Counted from the stretch's first letter, positions 9,553 to 22,260 are shown. The stretch: DNA of 64,000 nt from Collybiopsis luxurians FD-317 M1 (GCA_000827265.1 KN834750.1:1279297-1343296), one strand, 5' to 3'. The notes: generated by a model not told the origin, from the letters alone. Numbers and translations: made by a program.

Positions 9553-12500
9553 ATGGACAACTCTTCCCTCAAGAAGACGAAGGCGCGACTACAAAATGCG
9601 TGCGATAACTGTAGAAAACGAAAAGGTGCGCATACGCTCTTTTTAAATTCGATATTACTAATTTCGAGTCTTTTCTGTAGTCCGCTGTAAGTTATCCAAT
9701 CTCTTCCGAAAATTTCTGTGTTCTATCTTTCTTTAGGCGATAGTGGTACTATGCCGAATAGCATATGCAGCAGCTGTCTAAGTGCAGGGATTGAATGCAA
9801 GCACAGTAACATAAAAAAGGTCAATATACTAAATCTTCTCTGTAAATGTGAATACAAGTTTACGTGTATCATACTAGAAACGCGGTCCTAAACCAGTGTA
9901 AGCTATTTGTCACTCAAGGTATTCAAAGTACTTGATATTTCATTCCAATAGTCCAAAGAAAGGGATTGAGACCAGCTTTGAATCCACTCGATCGTTGATA
10001 TCATGTATCCTGGCAGAACCAGAGACGTACCCCATTCCAGAAGGCTTGAACAGCGTCCGCGCTATGTTGGTTGAAATCTCGCGTTATGCATTTTATCTCC
10101 AGAAACAACTGGATCGCCCGGATCGCAAGCTGTCTGCTCAGACCAATACAGCTTCTGGCAGTCCTATTTCCGCTACCCCACAACTTGCAGATTCCCCTTC
10201 TCTTGTCATCGACGATACGGATATCGAGGTCGATCAGGAAGTCGACGCCGACACAATATCTGAAAGGCTGGAGAAGCTTTCGCTTAGTACCCACAAAGAC
10301 AACAGACATTTCGGACCAAGTAGCAACTTCGTGCTTGTTCAGACCCTCTTTGACTATAAGGAAGAAGCTACCGGGCAGAAGCCTGATTTTCATGTCCGTC
10401 GTCCCCAATTTTGGCAGATCTACCCGGTTGGTATCTCTTCCAGCGTATTCGTGCTACTAACAAATACTTAGATAATTGCATTAATCCATAGTGGCAACGC
10501 GATATACAAAAGAGGTCAAATCACGCTCTGGTATTTCCAGAACCCGACCTTTTATACAAGCTAGTTGATATCTATTTTACGCGTTTCGAACCATACTTTC
10601 CCCTGTTACATCGCCGAACTTTTGAACGCTCGATCGCCGAAGGTCTGCATAAGGTCGATACCGGATTCGGTCAAGTACTTTTGGCAGTATGTGCTGTAGC
10701 TTCCAAAGGCAGCGACGACCCGCGTAATTTGCCCGACGGAGTAGACAATCTTCACGCAATGGGCTGGCGCTGGTATTCGCAGATATCCGTCCCAACTTCA
10801 TCATTCATTGAGTCAGCAAGGCTTTACGATCTCCAGCTATGTGTTGTACGTTGTGAACTGATTTTCGAATTTTTTGTGGTCGTTTTAATTGCATTGGCAG
10901 CTCATGTCAACATATTTACAAAGTTCATCAATATCCGAATCAGCCTGGATCCTGATAGGAATCGGTATGCGCTTAGCTCAAGCGGCAGGTATACACCGGA
11001 AACGGCCTGGCCACCGAAGGACAGTTGAAAGAGAACTGTGGATACGCGCGTTTTGGGCTATCATGATCTACGATACGTTTGTCAGTATGTTTCTTGGCAG
11101 ACCAAGGGTCACGACGACAGGTAGATGCCTTCAGCCTTCATTTCCTGATTGAGTCGCTCTAACTGAATACATGTATCGCGTTTCAGATGAGTGAGCGGCA
11201 ATATTGTACAAGTTCTGTTGAATGCTCCACTGATCTTCCGATTCCAATGTCTAGCTTCGATGCTGAATACCCTACAGACTGTGACCAGGAATTCTGGGAA
11301 AACACAGATCCTGAAAATGAATTTGTGCAGCCTTCGGACAAGCCTTCGAAATCGACATTCTGGATTCAGTTTATCAAGCTCATGGAGATAGCAGGTCTAA
11401 CTCATCGACTCATAGTGAGGATCATTGCTTACGCCATTTCCGGTCCTGAAAATACTCATTCTTCCAAGTATCCTGTCAGGAAATCGAAACATTGGAAGAG
11501 ACTAGGTATTCAAGGGATCTCGTGGTACCAAAAGTCTGTTATGGAACTCGACTCGGCTTTGAACGAGTGGGTCAACGCAGTTCCTGAACATTGTCAGACG
11601 CTATCTTCTCCGCGAGTGTACACAATATTTCTCAACTTTAATTCAAACCGTAGTGAAATGGGATCCAAATCGCTCCGACGACATCCTCTTCAATCAATCT
11701 GTGATGCTCTACTCGAGCTACTATTGGGTACAGGTGTGTCATCCCTCCTGAATACCATGACAAGACGCCCTTGGGATAGCACTTGTTCCTCATAGATTCA
11801 GGTGCACAAAAGTTTCATACCTAGGCCTGATCAAAATACGATTTTGACTGGGTTCCCGTCGCTCACTATCTGTGCGAATGCTGCGAGATCGTGTATCCAT
11901 ATCGTCGAGGCCCAAAGCAAAAGATGGGGTCAGTTTCCGATTGCTATACCTTTGGTGAGCTCGTTCGTTTGTTGTAGGTACTGTAATGAAACTTCAACCG
12001 GATGCCAGGGCTCGGTTTTCACTTCAGCCATCATGCTTCTCATAAATTTCTGGAGGGGTAAGAGAATGAACCCGTCTCTGGACACGGGGACAGAGATGCG
12101 AGAAGTCCATAAGTGTTTCGAGCTCCTTCGCCCGTTTGAGCATCGGTAAGATTAGTTTATAGTTGAGCAGATATCGATTTACGATTCAACCTGTTGGTTT
12201 TACGCTTCAGATTTCAAGGCGCAGGCCGTATGATGTAAGTACTTGTTCCGTTATTCGCTGGGCTATCTGTACCTTTTCCCCTTAAAGTGACATCCTGAAC
12301 GAAATCATATCTGTTGGCCGACTGACCATTCCTCCGAATGAGCCTCCACCGTCAGTTGACCTGGATCAGGATTTGGTAAAGAAGACGGACAGTAGCCTTG
12401 AATTATCAAACGGGACTGTCGGATTCCCTCCTGCTAGCTTTTCCAGTCTGGACAGTGACAATGGGCAGCTCGATGCTCAAGGCTTTTTCCAAAAAACCCA

Positions 12501-13072
12501 TCCTTTGCCCTTCAACAGCAACGAGCTCGGGTTGCTTCCACTCTATTCGTCTGACCTGACGGCTTTTCCTCAAATTCCTCCCTCAGCCTATCGTTCCGCA
12601 GAGGACGTTCATTCTATGCTTTCCAGGAGTGACATTATGTACCCAGCTTCCGCCAACAGTGCGACGTTAGCAGACTTGGGTGCTCTTGGAATCGGGATCA
12701 ACTTCGACTCCAATTATTCATCCTCGCCGTCGAATGGACCTACAGATGCGCATAGTAGAATTCCTTCTGCTACAAATCACTTCTTTCATCAAGCTGGTAC
12801 GTCTCGGAAGCTGGCCCTGGTCGTCAATACTTACTTGAGTCTATGTCATCCCTAGAAATGCCTGCCTCTCCGTGGGGATCTCTCTCCGATAACACTAGCG
12901 GTCAGTTATTCGAAAGTACAAAATATGTCTCAAAGACTCATTACATTACATAGCTTATTCGGCTCTAGACAGTGGGGAATCGGGGAAAGATTGGACACTA
13001 TTCATGCGGAATGTAGATGAGCTTTTGCGGTCAGCATCGACTGATTTCCGAATGACTGTTGATGAAGCATGA
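9553..13072 (+). CDS. TF2: Zn2Cys6 fungal-specific transcription factor
   Basis: Nuclear regulator paralogous to TF1. Sixteen exons give 879 residues: 9553-9625, 9681-9686 (6 nt), 9737-9819, 9878-9897, 9952-10426, 10492-10845, 10901-11120, 11187-11190 (4 nt), 11255-11592, 11654-11733, 11802-11954, 12009-12145, 12211-12234, 12288-12796, 12856-12900 and 12954-13072. The zinc cluster reads ACDNCRKRKVRCD then ICSSC and ECKH, with the VRC junction supplied by the 6-nt microexon. The Fungal_trans domain includes FEPYFPLLHRRTFERS, SESAWILIG, RELWIRAFWA and VSMFLGRPR. The C-terminal third is Ser/Pro-rich and probably activating; it ends in MRNVDELLRSASTDF. Its neighbours (transporter, GH88/105-like enzyme, amidase) suggest a pathway-specific regulator. 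Model confidence is high because the phase closes over 2640 nt. Confidence 0.92.
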
Positions 13073-13227
13073 TATTCCATCAGCAGTCGTACTATCACCA
13101 CTACTTCTAGTTCCTCACCTGACAGTAATGACAGTGTATTCTGTAAACAAATATTAATCACCTCCTGACAGAATTCAAACTACTAGAGATGTCCCATTCT
13201 AGCCACGTCAAGGCCCGCGAGGTCTAC

Positions 13228-13234
13228 ATATAAG
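13228..13234 (+). promoter_or_regulatory. TATA-like element of the glycosidase gene
   Basis: ATATAAG lies about 50 bp upstream of the ATG at 13283, within the 210-bp gap that separates TF2 from the glycosidase. Position and sequence fit a core promoter. Confidence 0.4.
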
Positions 13235-13282
13235 TGGCAAAAAGAGCCAGAATGGAGTCCGTCCTGGACCAGATCTGAAACG

Positions 13283-14594
13283 ATGTTGCGGTTCTCTGAA
13301 ATTGCTCTTGGGTTGTTCAGCCTTTCAGTAATCCCAATATCGGTATCGATATCTTTGCCCGTTCGCGCCCCATCGTCTGCGGCAAACGACGTGTTTCTTT
13401 TGAACCCCGGTTTCGACATTCGCGCTGTTGCTTCCCTGGCTGTCTCTCTTCCTTCTCATTCGTGGGAATTTGGTACGGCCTCCGAGACGCTGCTTGAGCT
13501 CTGGAATTCATCTTTGAGCGTGTTCGGCCCTTCGCCGTTTCAGACTGTTTCCGCTTTATCTCATCATACTTTCGCTGTTCAATACATTCCGTCTCTCGTC
13601 TATGCCCAAAAAAACATTGTATTCGGAACAGGCGCAAACGTACTTGCAGATGGAGATGGAGCGGTTGGAGATCCGGCAAGTTTGGGGGTCAGTGCAGTGT
13701 TATTGGGAGATATTGGCAAGAATCAGACTTTGAAGGATGCGGCGGCGAGAGAAGCGCAGTATCTTTTAACGGGAGCGCCTAGGTTTTGGAATGGGGCGAT
13801 AAGTCATCGGGCTGATTATCCTGAGCTTTGGTGAGTTATTTCAAAGTCTAACGGTAATAGAGTCTCTGGAATTGACAGAATTGTGTTTACGTAGGGCCGA
13901 TTTTATTTACATGGCTCCTCCTTTCCTTGCCTGGTACGCCGTGGACACATCCGATCCGCAACTCCTGCAACAAACTGTTGCCCAATGCGGTCTGTATCGC
14001 CAGGTTCTTCAACAGAACGTATCTGCTTCAACATCGTACAACGGAATCTGGGAACATATAATCGGTCCGGTGAATCAGGATACTGGGGTCTGGTCTACAG
14101 GCAACGCATGGGCAGCCGCTGGAATGACTCGAGTCCTTGCTACGGTAATCAAAGCTCCGTCCTGGATTACAGCTGGATGGAAGGACGAAGCGGTCACACA
14201 ACTTACACAATGGATTAAAGAGATTCTGGACGGAGTGATTCATGGGAAAGCTATCACAACTACTTCGGGATTGCTCCGAAACTACCTCGACGATGTCTCT
14301 GGAGATGGGCATGGGTACGGAGAAACTAGTGGGACTGCTCTCATGGCAAGTGTCGCGTATCGCATGGTTATTCTGAGGCCGGACATTTTTGACGTTTCAT
14401 ACATCAACTGGGCGGAAGGAAGGAGACGAACATTGGGAGGACATATCACCGCGAACGGTACTGCATCTCCCTCTGTCAATCCATTGAACTGGGATGATAC
14501 CGTACCGTATACTGCCGGGAGCCCGGAGGGACAGAACTTTGTGGTTTTGATGTATGCAGCATGGCGAGATTGTGTATTTGCCGGCATTTGCTAG
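13283..14594 (+). CDS. secreted six-hairpin glycosidase, GH88/GH105-like
   Basis: Likely an unsaturated-uronyl or rhamnogalacturonyl hydrolase acting on lyase products of pectin or related polysaccharides. Exons 13283-13830 and 13895-14594 give 415 residues. The N-terminus is a signal peptide (ALGLFSLSVIPISVSIS), so it is exported. The (alpha/alpha)6 family hallmark spans the intron: YPELWADFIYMAPPFLAWY, with the Asp in the position of the catalytic acid. WSTGNAWAAAGM and GYGETSGTALMASVAYRM are the later conserved barrel helices. Length matches the family. It sits directly downstream of TF2 on the same strand. Exact substrate is not readable from sequence; the fold assignment is fairly secure. 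Confidence 0.8.
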
Positions 14595-14699
14595 GAAGCA
14601 GAAAGATATACATATCGCGATCGCAATGATATATATATTCCATGGCTTTCAAGTCGAATTTGTACCTGCTAAATACTCAATCTATGTACTCCCGCCGGT

Positions 14700-16810
14700 T
14701 CAACTCTGTCTCCAGTCGAACTTTTCTTCCCAGGCAAACGCGGCCTGGTAAATTGAGGCCTCGTCAAGATGCTTTCCGGTAATCTGCAATCCTACCGGAA
14801 AGTGAATGTTTGGATCGTCCAGAGAAGACAGCATTCCTATGGGCCTTAAGGTATAGCTGACAATCAGCATCTGTAGCTGTAAAGCAGGGGCAGAACATAC
14901 ATAGATAATGATGGGTGCCCAGTCAGATTAAAAGGACAGGTATTAAGTGTTTGTCCCAAGCTCTTTGAAATCTTCTCCAAAACGCCAGCCTCTGGCGGAG
15001 CATGGGTATTAGGGAGGTACGGCGTTGTAGGCATAACAAGCAAATCGTATTGCAAAAGAGCTTCGTTATACTTATTTCGTAAATGCCGAACTTGATTAAC
15101 AGCCTTGCCATAGAGTTCAGGCTGGGATTGTGTTTGAACGGAGTTCATCCAAGAGGATTGAATAGACATACGTGCTTATCCCATAAATACGTCCCATTCA
15201 ACACGATATTCTTTGACGGCCATGCCACCTTCTCCCAACCTTCAGGGGTTCGTATGTTTTGCATCTTCCTCGAAAGCTCCACCAAACCGAAATCGGTGCG
15301 ATTACTGATACCGTTCCAGAGGACAGGCGCAGTCCCCATCCTGCTAATGCAGACCCACAAAGTCGGACCAAAGTTATGCATCTGTCATTCTCAGCATTCA
15401 TTGGCCTGGAGTGATGAGCGAACGTCGTAGACGCACAGGTATGGATACCTCTGAAACCTCCGCTCCAAGCTCCCGCCACTTGAGGGCTGCTTCCCTAACC
15501 TTGGTGCCCACTCGGGGATCATTGAGACCACCCATGTTACAGATTTCGAAGCCCTCTTTGACGAGGCCGATCTTAAAACCCTTCAGCGGCAACTGTACTC
15601 CTTGCATAGAGCGTAAAATGGCAGGATAATCCGGGATTTCTTTAGATGATGGAGCTCCGGCGCTGCGACCATCAAGCTCATCTCTTCCAGCGACTGCCTT
15701 AAGGAGTATAGCATTGTCGAGACATGTCTGCGTCATCGGACCGGTATGGTCAATGGTAGCCTCTAAAATAACCTTGACTGAATATACACAGGTACAATGA
15801 AGAGCGTTTCTCACCCATCGGGGCTATTCCCGTGTACGGAACTAGCCCATACGTCGCCTTGAGGCCATACAGTCCACACCAGCTAGCCGGTAGACGAACA
15901 CTTCCTCCTTGATCGCCACCCATGGCCCTATGAGTCAACTGAGTATAAATTTGAAGCTTATAATACTCTATACGTAAAGTTTGTACTTACATGTCCGCTT
16001 CGCCAGTTGCAACAAGGACTCCACAGCCACTTGAGCTGCCGCCAGTGGAATATCCCTTTGCGAAGGGGTTATGAACAGGTCCCGTAGCAGCGGAAAAAGA
16101 TGAAGCAGACATAGAAAGATTTTCGCAAACAGCTTTTCCCAGGAGCGTGCCTCCGGCTTCGAGAATTCGGGTGACAATAGTGGCATCAGTAGTCGGTTTC
16201 TAGGCCCAGATATTAAGTTGAAATCCTCCCTATCGGCTGAGATTTGAGCGTACCCATCCTTCGAATACAGCAGTCCCCAGTAAGCAGTTGACTCCGGCAA
16301 CTGTAACATTATCTTTGACTACCAATGTTCTCCCGGACAGTGGACCTTCATTAGGACTAACATCGTTGATCTGCGCATGTGACCATTATACATTGACTTG
16401 TGCAGAAGAAACGACCAACGCGTACAGTGCACTTCCATGCCCAGCCCCCGTGGACGTTATCTTCCTGCTTGGGGAAATGTATATTCCTCCGGGGAAAACG
16501 TTCAAAGTCCGTGATAGGTTCATGATCTACGAGCATGGGGCAAATTAATCAACAAGAATTAGAGCTGGAAAAGTGGCGTACCGGGAAGTTTTAGAACAGT
16601 ATCTACTGAATCATGAAGCGCTTGAAGTAGGGCTAGATATTCAGGTTCTTCATCAGGCTTAAGTTTCTGTCCGAGCTTGCTTAAAACATGATCCAAGTCA
16701 TTCTTAGTTATCGGGTTCGAGCTGTCCAAGTTTCAGAGTTAGATTCAGCAATGCAACAAAACAACGACGATTTAAACTTACGCAGATACTTGCAAAGAGG
16801 TGACAGACAT
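14700..16810 (-). CDS. amidase signature family enzyme
   Basis: Ser-cisSer-Lys amidohydrolase cleaving carboxamides. ATG at 16810 ([10 protein letters not shown]), stop at 14700, about ten exons. The catalytic Lys is in [11 protein letters not shown]. The glycine/serine box [18 protein letters not shown] holds the two catalytic serines, and [16 protein letters not shown] follows. [13 protein letters not shown] near the end is the usual C-terminal signature. The frame includes [10 protein letters not shown] at the N-terminus, typical of a basidiomycete amidase group. No signal peptide is seen, so it is probably cytosolic. It is convergent with the glycosidase (about 105 bp apart). Acyl substrate unknown. 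A second amidase of a different subgroup enters the window at 62854. Confidence 0.87.
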
Positions 16811-17739
16811 GATAGCCTGGTGGGTGGGCAAGAGAAAGGAAGAGTTGCTACACATGCATGCCTTAAGAAGCCTGCTCAAAGATAAGAGCACCTTAGCCGC
16901 CCGGCAGCTTTAAAGTAATTCGTATTTCAACATACGCGGCAAGAATACAGCTGGAAACGATGGAACTCTCATCCACTTTTAATGGGCTAAAAATATCAGT
17001 CCAGCGTGTTCTTTCTTACTCGCATAAGGAGTATCGCGAAGCTCTCTAGTATCTCAGATGCCCAGTACACTCAGATTGTAACATGAAACGCTGGTAATCA
17101 TTCAAGCTCGTCATCATAAGTAGAAATACTGAAGGAAATTTGGGATAACTTACCGCATAATCTCACGAGGGGACTCGCCAATCCAACCTTAACCTGTTCG
17201 GACTTGCTGTGACTGAACCACATTCAATTATACTTGACCTGCCTGAATTGGCACAAGCAGCATAAGGGTATTTATGCAGACTGATATATGCAGTGGTTCA
17301 AACGTTCAAGAACCAAAGTCCAGATTCCGGATTCCGGAATCAACGAAGGCGGGAAAATTTCACGGACCTGTGAAATTCACGTGACAGAAATCCTAAAGTC
17401 TCAGCCTGGCTAGTCGTCTTGTACTTCCTGAAGATAAAGTTGTTCGTGAATAAAGGAAGGCCGAGACTGGCGATTGCATGGGATAGGCTTCGGTACTCGG
17501 TACTCGGTACATATCTTCTTCTAAAAATTCCAAATACTATTAAGTACTGATTTTTTCTGCTTCCATCGACGAACAACAAGTGAGATAATCCGAATTATAA
17601 TCAGTCAACGTCAGTCCTATTCTCGAAAATTATTGACAGGATGTGCAAATCCGAATGAGCTGTAAGTGAGTCTGTGCTCTGCGCCGAACACTTCCTTTGA
17701 AGGTGCAGCATCAAATGAGAAGTTATGAGGCTGCTTAAC
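16811..17739. other. intergenic region, nothing recognised
   Basis: Upstream region of the amidase and 3' flank of the DUF6533 gene. A minus-strand open frame at 17340-17579 lacks any family feature or splice support. No RNA gene or repeat was found. Confidence 0.5.
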
Positions 17740-19290
17740 CTAGAATCCACGACTAAGAGCAAGAATGACCCCAGAACCTGTACAACTTACAAGCAGCTCA
17801 AACTCGTCAACATATTCATTTCGTATATCTTGAGCAAGAATTAGTACTAATTATCGAGAAGAACAAGGTCAGCTTACTGGGGCAAACTAAGATGGCGTTA
17901 ATACAGTTAGTAATCGTATACAAGAGACAGGACATCAAAGAAAAACGTACCCGATATAGAAACACATTTAGCAGATTGACCAAGGTGATCATTGCAAAAT
18001 ATACACATCCTAGAGTACCCGAGATTCATGATGACACTTGCAGCTCAAGAAGAAACATAATTCCTCACCTTGTTGGCCAAACAGGATCAATATAGGAGAA
18101 GATGAATTCTTCGAACCTCTATATAGTATATCAACCATGGTGCTCGCAGTACCAATGACGCTAAATTTCAAGATACGCATGATGGTCGCGATAAAGACCC
18201 CCGCGTCTAAGATTGGAATGAAGCTGGCGCAGATGTAGAACTAAAGTTCAAACTGACCGAATACCACTTCTGAAACATACGTGTACAGGAAACGGTCTTG
18301 ACTGCCCTCGAACATCTGAGTTTTGTTTACTCAACTGGGAAGGGAGGAGCAAGAAACGTACGACGGGTGTTTAGGCACTAGGAAACAGCCAACGAGACCT
18401 ACACGTCGTAAAAGTAAGCGGCGATTTCGAGAGATAGAACTGTGGCTCGCCTGGGGGTAGGACAAGACGTGTGCCATCCGTAAAAGCCCACTGAAGAAGC
18501 GATTACGATTTGCACGGAATAGGCAACTCATGAACCTAGCTTACAGTTTTAACTGCTATCAGAACGCTGAGAGACGCAATACAAAGTCCCAAAACCCAAC
18601 GATTCCTCTCATAGATTGCGTAGAGGCGCATGATGAAGTAAACTAGTTTTTGTGCCTCTCAGGAACTCCATTTATGGCGGAAAGTTAAGCTTACTGCCTA
18701 CGACTGCCACGTGTACGAGCCGGACGCACTGTGGATAGAGAACGTATCTCTCGCAAGCACTTTCGCTCCAATCCGGATCGTGAAATGCTAATCAAATCAA
18801 ATACGTTCAGCAAAGATAGTTGCTCACACTAGTTATCGAGAGCACGCACAGACAGTAACGACAACAAAGGCTAAAGGCCATAGATAGCGATTCTATGTAG
18901 CGAAAGGATTAAGAAAGTCAGTCGACTCGACCCAAGCGCTGTATTCGATATTCGGTACTTACGATGACCCACAAAGCCGTTAACATTGTCCAGTTTCTCC
19001 TTTCCGAGCACCAGATTATCTCGACCTCGTCTGCAAAAGTCAATAGCAGGTCGTAAACAAGCATCACTGCAACCTAGATTTAACAGATCTTGTGCCGAAT
19101 AAGAGACCTTCGACCGCCCTACTCACCGAAGGAAGTGATCGCGAATACTTTGATAGAATGTCTGCAGACGGCTTCATAAATCCATCGATTGGCTAAGGAA
19201 ATTTATTACTGACATTTGCCTGGCAGCGTCTATGTATTCCAGTCTCCCCAGATCTGCGCTTATGTTGCGTAGTATTGGGGAAGGGTCCAT
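17740..19290 (-). CDS. DUF6533 multi-spanning membrane protein
   Basis: A basidiomycete-specific seven-helix-like membrane protein of unknown function. ATG at 19290 (MDPSPILRNIS). Helix 1 FAITSFVMLVYDLLLTF runs straight into the family hallmark DEVEIIW. Later exons supply CERYVLYP, FIMRLYAIYERNRW, a short helix ending in LIAVKT, LYRGSKNS, and FAMITLVNLLNVFLYR. Introns are about 50-60 nt. Two spots are unresolved: the exon at about 18380-18505 runs into an in-frame TAA unless a non-obvious donor is used, and the 3' end (TAG at 17740) is approximate. It could therefore be a functional gene with an imperfect model here or one starting to decay. It has no link to its neighbours. Confidence 0.6.
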
Positions 19291-20114
19291 TGATGATCGG
19301 TATCTTTGCGAGAGCAATCTGCATTTGGCCACTGGAGGAGTGGTTCAATGATGAGCCTTTGAGGAAATCTATCGCAATAAATACTTACTCGTGTTACGGC
19401 ACTTGAAGACCTGTATTACCAGTTGTTGAGTCTTGCTGTAGATAAAAAGGAAAGCGAATTAATTTTAGACAAATAACAGCTCCTGACAGGGAATCTGATT
19501 GCTGGATGAAATTGGGCAAGAGCTTAGAGCCAACTCCGCAGAAATTTCCGGAAGGGTAGAAGCCTGGCCAACACATGATGTAAACCATGTCGCTCTGAAT
19601 ACAGCCATAGAATGGAAAGTGCGTCTATACTTGCTTGGAAGCTTGACGGATATACAGCACGTTGAAGGGGTGTCAATAGCTGTTTCAATAGGATCCGTAC
19701 CTACAGTATGCTGATTGTCCCATTTAGACCACGCAAGTACAAGGGATCCAGTGACCAAGCTTACATCAATCTTAGTCCAAAATTAAGATCAACCATTCAT
19801 AAGTTATCAGCTTCCAGGACAAAGCGCGCAATGAACAGCATCCGAATCCGGAAGGTCATCTGGCAACCTGCTCCTCTTGGTACTCCAGACGTGATTACAG
19901 CATGGCCAACTAGCCCTTAACAAATAGCAGCTCAAGACATCTGTGGGCAACACATATTCGAACCAAGAGCTTTCTCGACCGACAGCATCATCCCAAAGCG
20001 ACATCTCAGATAAATTAGGAACGTAGTCGTTAAGCGCCTTTTAGCGCTTTATTTAGCGGGTATTATACATCCATTGGCACGGCGGCACACCATCGCGAAC
20101 ATTGAAATTCTATT
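19291..20114. other. intergenic region, nothing recognised
   Basis: Minus-strand open frames at 19394-19588, 19465-19758 and 19807-20004 overlap in different frames, show no domains and could not be spliced into a coherent product. Possibly decayed coding sequence. Confidence 0.45.
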
Positions 20115-20573
20115 CTACTTCTTCCCAGCCTTCTTGGCTTGAGTACGCAGGCGAGTGATTTGTTTCTTCCATCCGTAGCATTGATTGCACGCTGGTGACA
20201 TTTGAGTAACAATGTTTAGTGAAATGAGGATTGTCAAGATTCAACTCACCGGTCGAACCGTGCTTCTTGCATTGGTGTTGACCTTCCTTGTTGACAGTAC
20301 CAGCGGGGGCTTCAATACCCTCCCGGTCTATCGGGTCGAGCTGACGTGCGGATGAGCTCGAAGCAGCGACGTTAGATAATAGAATATCAAGTACTCACCC
20401 CGAAGAAGGCATCATTTTCCTCTCGTCCATCGTAATTACAATCCTCGCACTGCGAAAGAGTGGTGAGAAGGGCTGAACGACGAAAACAATGAGCAAAGGC
20501 CACTCACTACTTCTTTGAGATGCTGCTGGCAAAAGATGGCATCGTTGATCTCAATAGTAGCTGCTTCAGCCAT
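20115..20573 (-). CDS. small cysteine-rich conserved protein, putative zinc-ribbon
   Basis: A protein of roughly 90 residues from four exons; the first is 20508-20573 and starts MAEAATIEI. Four metal-ligand-like pairs appear in order: CQQH, CEDC (in CEDCNYDGREEND), CKKH and CNQC, followed by a basic tail ending in AKKAGKK. The intron phases all close. The arrangement suggests two zinc sites, and the basic tail hints at a nucleic-acid or nuclear role, but this is inference. I recognise the pattern as a conserved fungal hypothetical without a named function. Confidence 0.7.
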
Positions 20574-21689
20574 TCTCAACAGAGGTATAGCTCGAGGAAT
20601 ATGTGGGTGAAAGACGATAGGCGTGTGAGCCTTGTGAGAGGGTCAGAGAGAAAATGGATTGGTTGCAAACATGCCGGCTCTCGTTATAAGGCTGGGAATT
20701 GGGTCCGCCGAGAGCCCATGACCAGAGTCTGAATTGAGTCTAGGCGATGCGGGGTAAGATGCGGGGCAATACATTAGCTCCGTATGTCGCATGACCTCTT
20801 TTCCTGAAGCTCCGATTCAACTGAGTTTAAATTTCTATGATCAGAACTGGCTTGATAATGGACGCTTTGCCCTTGCCAAGAAAGAGAGGCTCGTTCGGTG
20901 CATACAAGCTATCTTGGACCTTCTCCGATTGGTTTTACACATCAATTCACACCATCCTTCAAGTGACCTTTGATTTACGCAACGCGTCAAGCTTCCCACT
21001 AGTTCTCAAGGTTGATCGCGAAGGTATTCAGCTTAATATCGAGGATTTCGGCAGAGAATCGCAGGTTAGTACAATATCTTTCTTATACAAAGGTCACAAG
21101 ACACTTGAGAGAAGCCTAATCTTTACCACCTTTTCGGGTGAAAGTTCATTACATTGTAACATTTTATGTAGAGGGGCTAGAAGAGTGTATTAAAATAATT
21201 GGGTTCTAGGTGTGTATGGCTACGTAAGTACGAGTAAAGGGATAAGGGAGCTGAGAGTGAGCATAAGGAACCTGGAGAGCACAGCGATCCTGCCTCTACC
21301 TTCTCCTCCTATATCACTTGCAATTGGTTCTCTATTTTTGGTTCTTCTGCATCTTTCCTATTCCGTCCCATTATGGTGAACGCACCGCTGCTTTGTGAGT
21401 TCTTCCAGGCGAGATTTTCCGAGGCTTCTCACAGAATGTGTCGAAATTCGCTGTATAATTCGCATGATTGATTTACGTGTTTACGCGTTTGGGATCCATG
21501 GGCACACGAGATTGAACGTTTTCGATCAATACGAATTTCTCATAGTATTCACGCACGACATTAAATCAGACGGCCATAAGCCTCTCGTATTGTGTCGGTA
21601 AATCATCTGTTACGGGGTTTTCAGCGTGGTTGAAGTCTCTTGGTTCAAGAGAACCCGCCCTGTGTGAGTCGTTGCTTGTGTATTAATAA
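20574..21689. other. intergenic region, nothing recognised
   Basis: Plus-strand open frames at 20791-20973, 20837-21193 and 21395-21601 show no domain or convincing intron structure. The right end borders a retroelement remnant. Confidence 0.45.
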
Positions 21690-22260
21690 ATTTCGACCTC
21701 GTATGCATTGCCTGGTGGACAAGGCTAAGGCCCATAGTTCGCTGGCTTCCTTAGTAAGTTCATCTGCTCGTCAGTTCCCGGTTATTCCCTGGTACCCAGG
21801 GCACCGGTAAAGTTAAACTGTAGTCCTCGAGTCTGCTTTGAGGAATTTTTCTATCGATCTCTAGAATCTTTGGGCGTATCACTGGCATGCATCGACTGGT
21901 TTTTGATCGTGATAGCCTAGGAGTTGTCGGTGAAGAATGTAAAGTGGAGTTTTAGGCGGCGGCATGTGTATTCCCCGCCGTCGTATTCAGTTCGGCCGTT
22001 GAACCCAAGGCCTCCAGTACTTCCTTTCCTCTTGGCAACGCCGAATCCATACCCTGTAATCGACCTGCCTTCTTTGTTTTGTTGAGATCCGTCCGAGTAT
22101 ACTGCCAAACACGAATGTATAAGTTCGTTGATAATGATTGACATCCGGTGGTTGTGCCACTCCTCCACAGGCTCTTGTTCTCTTTTCGTTCTGTTCGTTC
22201 TGTCCCCTGTATTTTCAAGCTTCCCTTTTGATTCTACTGTTCGGCGCCAGGGTGATGAAC
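21690..22260 (-). mobile_element. decayed non-LTR retrotransposon fragment (RNase H)
   Basis: Translation on the minus strand gives an RNase H-like domain of the type found at the end of fungal LINE ORF2: VYSDGSQQNK (first acidic strand), a TEYDGGE motif, FFTDNS (the TDN motif), WVPGNN (W-PGH-like motif) and ADELTKEASEL. These pieces are in order but interrupted by stop codons and at least one frameshift, so the element is dead. No reverse transcriptase domain was found in the flanking 300 bp up to 22579. Probably a 5'-truncated old copy. Confidence 0.65.
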
